DNA from: Lepiota brunneoincarnata
Taxonomy: Eukaryota; Basidiomycota; Agaricomycetes; Agaricales; Agaricaceae
Direction of reading: 5' to 3'
Assembly (NCBI GenBank): GCA_023014365.1
Contig: JAEBUN010000002.1
Span: forward strand, 558,001-622,000
Length of the DNA stretch: 64,000 nucleotides
The position numbers and the translations under genes were made by a program. Shown here in pieces: positions 10,632 through 20,009 of the stretch. Below the pieces are notes generated by a model. The model saw nothing but the letters and a program-made list of their open reading frames with translations. It did not search any database and had not been told where the DNA came from. Position 1 is the stretch's first letter. Every line of letters begins with the position of its first letter.

Positions 10632-11017
10632 TGTTACCCGGGTTAGGGGTTTGCTCTTGAGTAGCACGGCGTTCGAGGCAAGATGTCTATACAGACTTGG
10701 TCTTGTCCTACTAGGCGTGACTTAGAGACGACGGAGCACTATAGTCCAGCCGGTTTAAGGGCAAAGAGGTATAGGAGGCAAGAACTGTATAACACTAAGA
10801 TAAGGATACAAGGTATTGTACTGTATCCTTATATATCTCTAAGTGTGGCTGTACTCCTACTATAATAATCCAGACCGGGGTAACTACGAGTCAGAGATAA
10901 GAAAACACGAGGCGCATACTAAGAATAGTCCTTCTGATGTACACTACTGATAGTTTCATAGTGACATGGGAATGTGAGCTAAAAATAACTGTCCTTCTGA
11001 TGTGGTTTCTGATAACA
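10632..11017 (-). repeat. Gypsy 3' LTR (element sense)
   Basis: 386 bp, matching 18438-18823. A 60-codon ORF inside both LTRs is taken as chance. In element sense the sequence upstream of this LTR has a purine-rich stretch (GGAAGAAGGAAA) about 45 nt away but no perfect polypurine tract directly adjacent. Confidence 0.95.
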
Positions 11018-11054
11018 TTAGGTCCGTTTCTAGAGTTGTTTTCCATACAACTCG

Positions 11055-12323
11055 TTAGTTTCCTTCTTCCGGATATTCGGCTAAGTAGTTTGGTTTGTAG
11101 TAATCAATCTGAGGTAGGTCGGTGGAGTCTGGTCTGGGGGGAATAACGGGGGAGAAGGTAGGAGTGGGAGTTCTGTGAAGATCGAGTGCGGTGGCGGTTT
11201 CTGGGGATGGGGGTTGTCCTGGGTAAAAGATATTGTAAAGAAGGCGTCTGAAGTGGGGACTTTCGATTCTTTCTTCTGGTGGGGTGAGTTGGTTTGTTTC
11301 AGAAGGAACCACATGGTTCTCCTGTGATGTTAGATTTGGCCACGTCGTCGTAGCATTCCTCGTAGTAGTCATCGTGGGTGAGGTCGATGTATCGATGATG
11401 AGTCGTGGGAGTGGTCGAGGGACGGGTTGTAGGATTTCTGGAATAAGGGGCGTGTCGAGTCTTTCGACTTGGGCATTCGGTCCGTTTATGGCGCGGTTGA
11501 AAAACGGCGCAGTGGGGGCATCTGTATTTGATGCAATCGTATGAGTAGTGCCCTGGGGCGTATTGCTTACATCCAAGGCAAGCAAATTGGGGGCAATCCA
11601 TGGCCCAGTGTCCTGTGTGTCTGCATTGGATGCAGACCGATCTGTCGGTGGTTCGGGGGTTGGTTCGCTGGTGAATGGGGTTGGGGGAGTTCCGAATCGG
11701 GACGTTGTTACTGGTGACGGTGTGGGTGGTGTCCTTGGTGGGGGTGAGAAGTCTGAAGGGATTTCTGATACTGGCGGGCTTTCTTCCCTTACTGGGGGCG
11801 GTGGTGATGATAGCGGCAGTGGTCGTCGTGGTAGTGGTGGGGATGGTTGTGGTGGGGGGCTGCGAGGTATGTACCTCATTTCGTTTGGGTAGGTTCTTCG
11901 ACACCTCGGACATGAGGCCCGATCTTGAGCGGAGAAGTCGCTCGAGTGATTCTGCCCAGGCACGTTGCGTATTGTACGCAGTAGCGAGAGCCTTAGTCTG
12001 TCGTACGTGGTGGGTATAGTCATACCAGAGTTGTCGGTCGTATTCTGAAATTGAAGTGTGTTCCAATTTAGTCGTAAAGGCTCCGTCGGTGGCAGCCTCG
12101 CGCAGATCTCCGTCAGAAGGGTGATCTGGTCCATATGATCGTACTCCAGCTGTATGGTATCTAAGGGAGGCGGCTGGGGCGGCTGTTGGTTCTGGGGTGT
12201 CATTGGGGTCGGGGGTCTCGTCCCTGGGGGAGGCGTATGTTGCGGCGAAGGTGTGAGAGGGGGTGTAGGGAGACGGGGCCGGAACGGGAGTTGTTTGAAG
12301 TGTTGTATGTTCGACGCTTGCAT
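11055..12323 (-). other. 422-codon open frame overlapping gypsy ORF3
   Basis: A long Pro-rich open frame runs through most of ORF3 in another frame of the same strand and continues almost to the LTR, ending PEEGN. It has a structured-looking N-terminal part (YDHMDQITLL, a CPRC pair) before a Pro/Ser-rich stretch. It is in the same frame as the 3' half of pol but separated from it by stops. It may be a by-product of C-rich composition, or a second overlapping coding frame. No homology is recognised. Confidence 0.3.
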
Positions 12324-12423
12324 TGTTTATGATGACGACAGAGGATGATGAAGAGGTTGGTGAAGGTGTTGTTGAAAAAGGGGGAGTAGTTTGGGGGTGA
12401 GTGAGGTCGAGGTTCATGGGCAT
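11299..12423 (-). CDS. Gypsy ORF3: three-zinc-knuckle protein in the env position
   Basis: A 374-residue ORF begins two bases after the pol stop (TAAAGATG in element sense) and lies between the chromodomain and the 3' LTR. The first ~100 residues are low complexity (Pro/Thr/Ser). A likely folded segment follows (SISEYDRQLWYDYTHH..LERLLRSRSG), then Thr/Pro-rich sequence. Three consecutive zinc knuckles come next: CX2CX4HX4C (CIQCRHTGHWAMDC), CX2CX6HX4C (CLGCKQYAPGHYSYDC) and CX2CX6HX4C (CPHCAVFQPRHKRTEC). There is no signal peptide or membrane segment, so it is not an envelope protein. Nucleic-acid binding, perhaps as a second nucleocapsid or RNA chaperone, is inferred from the knuckles only. 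Confidence 0.7.
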   Translation of the reverse strand: MPMNLDLTHPQTTPPFSTTPSPTSSSSSVVIINNASVEHTTLQTTPVPAPSPYTPSHTFAATYASPRDETPDPNDTPEPTAAPAASLRYHTAGVRSYGPDHPSDGDLREAATDGAFTTKLEHTSISEYDRQLWYDYTHHVRQTKALATAYNTQRAWAESLERLLRSRSGLMSEVSKNLPKRNEVHTSQPPTTTIPTTTTTTTAAIITTAPSKGRKPASIRNPFRLLTPTKDTTHTVTSNNVPIRNSPNPIHQRTNPRTTDRSVCIQCRHTGHWAMDCPQFACLGCKQYAPGHYSYDCIKYRCPHCAVFQPRHKRTECPSRKTRHAPYSRNPTTRPSTTPTTHHRYIDLTHDDYYEECYDDVAKSNITGEPCGSF

Positions 12424-12425
12424 CT

Positions 12426-15400
12426 TTAAGTACGTTTGTTGTGGGAGCGAAGTTGTTTTTGGTTGGTTCTGGTGGGTTTCTGCTTTTTCTGGAGAATTCC
12501 ATGAGCTTCTTTATACTCGGTCAAGTATTCTTTGGCGTTCTCATGAAGCGTTTTGTCCGTGATCCATTCGTTCTCCGTGTGGGAGTATCCTTTCCATTTG
12601 ACGTAGTATTGGAGTTTTCCACGATGTTGTCGGTGGTTTAGAATGGCTTCTATTTCGTATTCTTCTTCTTCATTGATGATGTCTGGTGGTGGTGGGGTCG
12701 GATGAGATCCGTATGCTTCTGTTTCGGTGTATGGAGTTAGAAGGTTTCTGTGGAATATTGGATGTATCTTCCATTTGATCGGAAGTCTTAGTTTGTAGGT
12801 GAGCGGTGATAGGGTTTCTGTGATAAGGAAGGGTCCTAGTCGTTTTGGGGATATTTTGTTGGAAATGAAAGGAAGTTTGAGGTTCTTGGCTTCTAGCCAT
12901 ACTTTTTGATGTGTTTCAAGGGGTTTGACAGTCCTTCTGGTTCTTTGTTTCATAATGTTGGCAGAGAGTTGATGTGCCGTGTGTGCTTCTTTTCTGGCAT
13001 CATCAAGGAGTCTGATGCGTTCATCTACTGATGGAAAATTCGATGTTTCCATTACCGTGGGTATCGGTGGGGGGTTGTATCCCATGATTAGTTCGAATGG
13101 GGATTTCTGCCTCGAGGCATGTATTTTGGAGTTGTGTGCGAATTCGGCAATAGGGAGGGTTTCTGACCAGTCAAGGGGATTCCTGGTGCAATATATGGCG
13201 AGATAGGTCTCGATTTCTTGATTGTATCGTTCTGTGGAACCATCTGTCTGGGGATGGTATGCGGTTGAAAATGCCTGTTGGATGTTAAGGCGTTTGGCTA
13301 GTTGTCGGAGGGAGTTGGCGGCGAATCTGGGGTCTCGATCTGATATGATTTTGTCGGGTAGTCCGAATCTGGTAAAGACCTTTTCTATTAATAGTCGTCC
13401 GATGTCATCGGCATTTGATCGATCTGAGGTTGGGATGAAAATTACCCCCTTCGTAAGGCCGTGGTCCACCACGGACAATATCGCATTATGACCGGCGCTA
13501 GGCGGTAGACCGGTGATAAGATCCCATGAGATCTGAGCAAATGGGCGTTTAGATGCTGGTGGAGGGATCGGTTGAGTCGGTGCGCGATCCGGTCTGCGTA
13601 TAATTTTATGTTGCTGACACTCTGGACAGCCTTTGACATAGTTCTTTATGAACGTTGACATTCCTGGCCAATACACTTCTTTCTTGGCAAGGCGGTACGT
13701 TTCCTGTTCTCCAGGGTGGCCACGTGTGGGGTGGTTGTGGTACCTTGCGATGACATCGCGTCTGAGTTGAAGGTCTTCTGGTATAATGACACGTTCTTGG
13801 AACGTGAGGAGTGAACCGTTTGAGGTTGGGACTGTTCCGAAGTCTTTATCGGCAGCGTCAGGGTGGATTTCCTTTAGGAGTTTGAACGCTTCAGTGGTTC
13901 TAGCGTCGTATTTTGGTGATTCTGTGATTCTTTCTTGGAGTTCCATATCGACGGTGGCGATAAAGAGGTGTTTTGGGAGTATTGTGATCAAGTTTTGATC
14001 TTCTATGTCAGTGGTGGCAACAAAGAGGTTGTTTGGAAGCATGGTAACGTCTTCGTTATCGTTGTCCTCGTCAGGGATGTGGTCTGGACGTCTCGATAAG
14101 GCGTCTGGTGCAGGAATTTTTGATCCTGGGACGTGTTCTAATTTGAAGTTGTAATCAGCGAGGGTCTGTACCCATCGTGCTTGTCGGCGGTTGATTTTCT
14201 GGGGTTTACGCCAGTATGTGAGGTTTTGGTGATCCGTTCTGATACGGACGGTATGGGGGCTGCCAAGGAGGTAGTGGCGCCATTCTTCGAGGGCTTGGAT
14301 AATAGCGAGGAGTTCCCTATCATAGATGTCGTAGTTGCGTTCCGCTGGTCCGAACGTTTTTGAATAGAATGATACGGGTTTCCGTATTCCATTGATGTCA
14401 TATTGATACAGGACAGCTCCTGATGCGAATTTAGAAGCATCGGCTTCTATTTCGAAGGGTTTTGTGGAGTCGGGCATGAGGAGTACCGGTTCCTTTAGGA
14501 ATTCGTTCTTGAGTGTTTCGAACGCTTTCTGCTGTTCTTCTTTCCATTCGAATTTGTTTGATTTGGAAAGGAGTTGGTTCAGGGGTTTGGTGTGGTGGGA
14601 GTAGCTGTGAATGAACTTCCGGTAGAAGTTACAAAATCCGATGAATTTCCGAACGTGTCGGACTGTTTTTGGCGTGGGCCAATCTTCTATTCCCTTGAGT
14701 TTTCCAGGATCCATTTTGATCTCGTCTGGTGTGATGATCATGCCAAGATATTCGAGTCGTTGTTTGTTGAACTCGCATTTCTCCGTTTTGAGGTAGAGGT
14801 CGTTTTCCTGCAGGATTTGCAGTACTTTTTCCGTAAGTCGGTCGGTTTCTTCCTGGGTTTTACTGTAGATTAGGATATCATCCATGTAGATGATGATTCC
14901 TCCTTTCTCTATTATTTCAGAGAATAGTGTGTCCATCATATGTTGGAATGTCGCAGGGACTGTTGCAAAGTCCAAAAAACATAACAGTTGGTTCGAAAAG
15001 ACCCATGGGAGTCTTGAACGCTGCTTTCCATTGGTCGCCATCTTTGATTCTGACGTTATTGTATCCTAGGCGGACGTCAAGTTTGGTGAAATATTTAGCT
15101 CCTTTGAGTTTGTCCATGATAGAGGAAATCATGGGGATTGGGTAGGCGTTTTTGACGGTGTGATCGTTTAGATAACGATAGTCTTGGCAAGGTCGGAGGT
15201 CTCCTCCTTTCTTGGCAACGAAGAAGAAGGGTGATGCCATAGGGGATTTTGAGGGGCGGATGTAGCCTTTTCGGAGGTTTTCGTCTATGAATTCCTTCAA
15301 TGCTTTTTCTTCGGCAGGTGCCACTTGATAAGGTTTCATTGATTTCGCTTCGAACGTCGGCTTTAGCTCGATTTCGTGGTCAAATGTTCTTGATGGTGGG

Positions 15401-16263
15401 AATCTTTCGGAGGCTTTCTTGTTGAATATTTTTGCCCATCGGGTAAATCTCCGAGGGATCTCGGGTGGTTCCTTGTTTGGTTCTGGTTGTTTTCCTTTTT
15501 GGTTTACCGATCTTGTCGGGTTATGTTGCTCATTGTGGAGCGTTGTAGCGTGTGTTACTTTGGCGTTTACTTCTAATGGGGTTAGAAGCATGGGGTTCAT
15601 TTCTCTTTCTAGAGAGAAGGTGTCGAGGTCAACGTTTGACAGGTTGACGTATTCTTCGGGATTTTCCTCGGGTTGAGAGGTCTTTCCAGCCATTATGTCC
15701 ATGGCGATGGAGTTAAGTTCGACAGGTCGTCGTAGGGTTCTGAGGAGTTTGGAAAAGTCCTGGTGATCGATTTGGGGTTTCCAAGAGAATGTCTTGGTCT
15801 TCCAGTTGATGTCGGGATTGTATTGTTCCAACCAGGGAAATCCGATGATGAGGTCTTTCTCACCAGTGTTTGTGACGTACGCTTCTAGCGTGCAATCTCT
15901 TCCATCAATGATGGTTCTGATTTTGATGTATTCATGGATCTTGCCATGTTGATTGTTAGTTCCGTCAACGTTGCTGAGGGGAATTGGTTGGTCCAGCCGT
16001 TTGGTTTGATAACCATGTCGTTCAACGACTTTGTGGGAGATGAAGTTCCCTTGGGCTCCTGAGTCTATCAGGGCGGTGATGGCCACGGGTTTTGATGTCC
16101 GTTCACTCCAAATCTCGATAGGTAGAAAAAGGGATCGTTTATTTGGGGATAGTCGTAATTGTACAGAGTTTATCGAGAAAATGTCCTTCTGGGAGTGAGA
16201 GTACGAAATGTCCTTCTGAGTTTTGGAACGTGCAGGGGCACATCTGTCGACAGCGTTCCTCTT
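12426..16263 (-). pseudogene. Gypsy pol: protease, RT, RNase H, integrase, chromodomain
   Basis: The pol frame is open through the gag stop and is in -1 relation to gag. Protease shows LIDSGAQGNF. RT shows FTKLDVRLGYNN and YMDD (IIIYMDDILIYS). RNase H shows EADASKFASGAVL and YDRELLAI. Integrase has an HHCC region (HNHP..GHPG..CPECQQH) and D-D-E residues in SWDLI, SDRDPRF and TDGSTERYNQ. A C-terminal chromodomain (YYVKWKGYSHTENEW) places it among chromoviruses. Within RT one extra C (plus-strand GGG at 14956-14958) shifts the frame between LCNSP and ATFQHMMD, splitting pol into 16086-14917 and 15041-12426. All other domains look intact. Confidence 0.9.
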
Positions 16264-17453
16264 TAAAAATCCTGGAATGGACGCATCTCCGGATCCTCGG
16301 CTAGCACGGAGTGGAGTTCTTGTTGGAGTTCTGGATCGAGGTCATCGACCATTTGGCGCATCTGAGATGCAACTTCTGCGACGGCAAGGGAGTACTTGCG
16401 TTGCGGTGATTGTTGGGTGTTCCGGTTTGGGAACCCGGGACGATTGTTTTGTTGTCCAGGGAAAGGACGGTTGGGGTTTCTCGCAGGACGAGGGGGATTG
16501 GTGCGCATCCCTGGGAAACGTCTAGCTGGAGGTGGTTGGGGGCATTTGCTGACCCAATGATCTTTGGCTCCACATCGGAAGCATTCCTGGTTTTGGTATG
16601 ATTTCATTTGTTGTCCGGTGACAACGGCATCTAACTCCAACGGTTCTTGTGTGGAGTTTTCTTCGGTGTATTCCGGTTGTGGGATTTCGGGATAAGGGTC
16701 TTCGAATCCTTCTTCTATAGTGACATGGTCTACTTCCATGGCATGTGGGTCGCGTGGGGTAAATCGTGGAGCATTGCTCCTTTGGTAGAATTGTGCGTAG
16801 GGCACGTTATTGTTTGGACGGCTTGGTCCGCGGTTGGGTTGGTATTGGTTTCTTTGGGGAAACGTGTTTCTGGGGGTGCCATAGAGGGCGTTGATTCGGC
16901 GGAAATTGTCATTGAGTTTGTTTGCTCGGGTGTACCAAGCGGTGATAGTTGTCGGAGGGTTTTCCAATTCGTCGATCTTCATGGCAATGCGGCGATCGAT
17001 TGCTTTGCGGTATAGATCGATTAGAGTGCGATCTTCGTTTAATCCGGATTGTCGGACAAGTTCTTTGAACTGAGCGTTAAACTTGGTCATTGGTTTGCCT
17101 GCTTGGTGCAGGGTTTGAAGCCTGGTGTGCGCATACGCATGCTCGTCTGCTGGGGTGAAGTCGGCTCTCAGTCGAGCGGTGAAATTGTCCCATGATTCCA
17201 TGACTATGGGTTGTCCTTGTGGAGTTTGGGCATTTCTCTCGTGGAGGTATTGTCTAGCCCAGGCTCGGGCATCTCCTGATTGCATTGTCGAGAGGACGAA
17301 TAAGGTCCTGGCAAGGTCGGTGTTGTAAGTGGTCGCATTGGCGAGCACGTAAACTTCACATTGGAAGATCCAATCTTCGAATAGTCTTCTAGTTCCATCG
17401 AAGGCGATGGGTTTGAGGAGTCCTAACTCCTTTGGGGTGGCTGCGGCGGCCAT
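16263..17453 (-). CDS. Gypsy gag
   Basis: A 396-residue protein with a retrotransposon gag core (FEDWIFQCEVYV, MESWDNFTARLRADF, FNAQFKELVRQSGL) followed by a basic Asn/Pro-rich linker and one CX2CX4HX4C zinc knuckle (CFRCGAKDHWVSKC). The first ATG is at 17453. The same frame stays open without an ATG back to a TAG at 18080-18078 and encodes a plausible Lys/Glu-rich coiled segment, so the true start may lie upstream through splicing or a non-AUG codon. The stop (TAA at 16265-16263) is preceded by UUU. Confidence 0.85.
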   Translation of the reverse strand: MAAAATPKELGLLKPIAFDGTRRLFEDWIFQCEVYVLANATTYNTDLARTLFVLSTMQSGDARAWARQYLHERNAQTPQGQPIVMESWDNFTARLRADFTPADEHAYAHTRLQTLHQAGKPMTKFNAQFKELVRQSGLNEDRTLIDLYRKAIDRRIAMKIDELENPPTTITAWYTRANKLNDNFRRINALYGTPRNTFPQRNQYQPNRGPSRPNNNVPYAQFYQRSNAPRFTPRDPHAMEVDHVTIEEGFEDPYPEIPQPEYTEENSTQEPLELDAVVTGQQMKSYQNQECFRCGAKDHWVSKCPQPPPARRFPGMRTNPPRPARNPNRPFPGQQNNRPGFPNRNTQQSPQRKYSLAVAEVASQMRQMVDDLDPELQQELHSVLAEDPEMRPFQDF

Positions 17454-18425
17454 TATTTGTAGTTGTCCGGGTGGCGGCGGCGGTGGTGGTGATGGAGGAT
17501 GTGTTGGTCGGAAAGGTGGAGCCGGTAGGGTTAATGGTATGGTTGGTGCGGGTAATGCGGGTGGTTGTGGATCGGGGTCTGATTGGTTGTCGTCTGTGAT
17601 GTAGACGTCTGAGTCGTTATCTGTTTGGGGAGTTTTTCCTTGATTTACGGCGTATTCGTGGCGTGTGAGTAAGTTTTCTTCTGATGCGGAAAGTCCTCTG
17701 GGTTGTTTGAGGGCGTTTTTGAGTCTTTGGAGTTTGTAGTCGTTTAATGGGTCTACTTTGGCACGGTATTCTTCGGCTTGTTCGCGTTTTCTTTCTTCTT
17801 GTTCGTAGTGTTCTTTTAATTCTTTTTCGTGTTGTAGTCTTTGTCGTTCTGCTAGTTCGTCAGCAAAGCTAGTCCTTGTTCGTGTCGATGTACTTGGAAC
17901 GGGTGAGTCGAATGGGGATGGAGGATAGAACGGGGATGGTGTCTGGGTGGGGATAGGATTTCTTCTGGGATCTGGGTTCTGGGTTCCTGATCCTGAGATT
18001 CTATTTCTTGATTTGGGAGGAGGGGGTGATGGGGATTCTCGGGCCGAGAATTTCTTTGGAGGCGTGATGATATTTGTCTAGCGATTGATTATCGCTAGAA
18101 GTATGAAGAATTGGGTGGCGATTATGGATATCCCTGAGTATAGATTCCACGATCTGACGACGCAACAGTGACAGGGGCACGTGATACGTTCGAGTTCTAG
18201 GGTGATGATTCGATAGGCGATAAGGGTAGCAGTAGAGGTGAAGACGAAGATAAGTAGGTAAGCCAGGTCGTCTGGCGGGGAGAGGTTGAGGGACGTAGCG
18301 ATGGCTACGCAGAGAGGTGGTTTTCTTTCGTACGTCGTTTTTGAACGACCAGGGTACCTCGACGCGTTCAGTACGTCGGTAAAGCAGAGCAGAGTAGAGG
18401 GCGAGCAAGAGATAAGCAGCAGAGT

Positions 18426-18436
18426 ATCTTAGTGTT
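18426..18436 (-). promoter_or_regulatory. Gypsy primer-binding site, predicted self-priming
   Basis: In element sense, AACACTAAGAT lies one base inside the 5' LTR boundary. It does not begin TGG and matches no tRNA 3' end I recognise. It is the perfect complement of ATCTTAGTGTT in the LTR (18607 down to 18597), which sits about 34 nt downstream of a TATATAA and so at the predicted transcript start. This is the arrangement of Tf1/sushi elements, where the first 11 nt of the mRNA prime reverse transcription. Confidence 0.7.
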
Positions 18437-18437
18437 T

Positions 18438-18823
18438 TGTTACCCGGGTTAGGGGTTCGCTCTTGAGTAGCACGGCGTTCGAGGCAAGATGTCTATACAG
18501 ACTTGGTCTTGTCCTACTAGGCGTGACTTAGAGACGACGGAGTACTATAGTCCAGCCGGTTTAAGGGCAAAGAGGTATAGGAGGCAAGAACTGTATAACA
18601 CTAAGATAAGGATACAAGGTATTGTACTGTATCCTTATATATCTCTAAGTGTGGCTGTACTCCTACTATAATAATCCAGACCGGGGTAACTACGAGTCAG
18701 AGATAAGAAAACACGAGGCGCATACTAAGAATAGTCCTTCTGATGTACACTACTGATAGTTTCATAGTGACATGGGAATGTGAGCTAAAAATAACTGTCC
18801 TTCTGATGTGGTTTCTGATAACA
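18438..18823 (-). repeat. Gypsy 5' LTR (element sense)
   Basis: 386 bp with TG..CA ends. In element sense it contains TATATAA (18641-18635) followed by the predicted transcription start ATCTTAGTGTT (18607). It differs from the other LTR at two positions by eye. Confidence 0.95.
18635..18641 (-). promoter_or_regulatory. Gypsy LTR TATA box
   Basis: TATATAA on the minus strand, about 34 nt upstream of the putative self-primer sequence. The same spacing exists in the other LTR, where the self-primer segment is 10791-10801. Confidence 0.6.
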
Positions 18824-18828
18824 GGTTG

Positions 18829-18971
18829 AGAGTGGAATATTTTGGGGTTCAGTCCTTGCAGTAGTAGCAGCATTCCAGATAGAAATGGGCATGGGGATCG
18901 ACACAGTGGAGCTGGATTCTCCAAGAGACTCCATGAGGGGAGCGTTCCGAGGAGGCAACAGGCTACTTAGT
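18829..18971 (+). pseudogene. Phosphatase copy 3, 3' fragment
   Basis: The sequence continues the reading interrupted at 10631 and matches 1765-1926 of the first copy: the tail with a run of GTAGTAGCAG, the ATGGGCATGGGGATCGACA segment and GGCAACAGGCTACTTAG at the end. Following 3' sequence (about 18972-19020) also resembles the flank of copy 1. Confidence 0.85.
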
Positions 18972-19155
18972 TCATGATACCATAATTGTGTATTATAGTC
19001 TCTTGTAATTGCTCTCTAGAATAGTACGTGTGGGATGGGAACAGTTGTGAACCTGAGCTCACAGCCAGTCTACACTGATTGATATTCATACTGAATCAGA
19101 TGTGCATATCCATCAATCATAGGTAGTATGTCAAAACCCCTTACCATGAACAGGG

Positions 19156-19330
19156 ATTGTAAGAATATAAGACTCAGTCACTCGTTATACGCACAAGTAC
19201 TGTATATTAGCTAACCTGTAAGAATATAAGACTACGAACATAAGCTTAACATAAGTATAGTGGATGTAAATGTGGATGCTCACCTCAGTCACTTGTTATA
19301 CGCATGAGTACTGAGGAAAGCCTAGCTATG
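19156..19330 (-). repeat. Diverged solo-LTR-like relic related to the copia LTR
   Basis: The stretch begins TGTAAGAATATAAGACTCAG and holds, in reverse orientation, the same duplicated module seen in the copia LTR. It has two CTCAGTCACTYGTTATACGC..GTACT hairpin-type arms, each with a nearby TGTAAGAATATAAGACT, in the same order and spacing style. The far end of the LTR is not clear. Confidence 0.5.
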
Positions 19331-20009
19331 TGTCCGTATGCCAGGTAACCGAAGTTTTTACTGAATGGGAATAGAAATAAAATAGTAAATAAATTGTGAG
19401 ATCGTGATTTGCGCAAGTAGGGTCCATGTCCAAATAGAGACTAACGAGAGAGTCCAGCCAACATCGCGTCGACTGTCCACTGGCTTGTAAAATTCCTACA
19501 GGGATAACACTTTGGACTGTGTAAACAACAACACTGTGGTCCCCCCGAGAACAATAGACTTCTTAACACATTCCCAGATGCAAACATGTTTTGGCTATTA
19601 AGTGCTCGTCACCTGGCCTAAGTCCACTTTGGCGATGCCAGATTTGAGATTCATGGACATCATAAAGAATTGAATGTGCCATAGATGAACTGTATAGTGT
19701 GGATGCAAAAGGCAGATATGTCCCAGCAGCTTAAGTCTTACCCAATAAATGTCGAGGTGTGTAGCCTTTGTTTACAACTGTCTGAGACAACCCTGCACAC
19801 CGCCTTGGCAGTTTAATAATAATGACTCCCACATAGATTGCCCATCTCTGATGAGGATGAGGCCTGTTCCATACCCCATTTGGTTGAGTCGAGTTCTGGC
19901 ACTCTGTATTTAGCCTTGAACGTTGTCTCCTCATCCTCAGATCCCCAAACCTCAATTTCACCTCACAATAGCACATCCAATCCCTCACACAATGGTGAAC
20001 ATGTCCCAG
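19331..20009. other. Spacer of the duplicated block
   Basis: No gene is seen. About 19590-19700 resembles 2160-2280, and 19920-20010 resembles the sequence around the copia insertion site (about 7320-7400). This supports a duplicated phosphatase plus membrane-protein unit. Confidence 0.5.

Larger units (their letters stand above)
10632..18823 (-). mobile_element. Ty3/gypsy chromovirus with extra ORF and predicted self-priming
   Basis: Two 386-bp LTRs (10632-11017 and 18438-18823) with TG..CA ends flank minus-strand gag, pol (PR-RT-RH-IN-chromodomain) and an additional ORF. The target duplication GGTTG lies at 10627-10631 and 18824-18828. Only two LTR differences are seen by eye, both transitions, so insertion is recent. 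It landed in a phosphatase pseudogene copy whose halves match across the insertion. RT carries a one-base frameshift, so this copy may be non-autonomous. Confidence 0.95.

Noticed and set aside
10683..10865. 60-codon ORF present in both gypsy LTRs
   Set aside because: Identical only because the LTRs are copies; no homology or start context.
11548..12019. Gly/Val-rich plus-strand ORFs
   Set aside because: Shadows of the Pro/Thr-rich gypsy ORF3 region.
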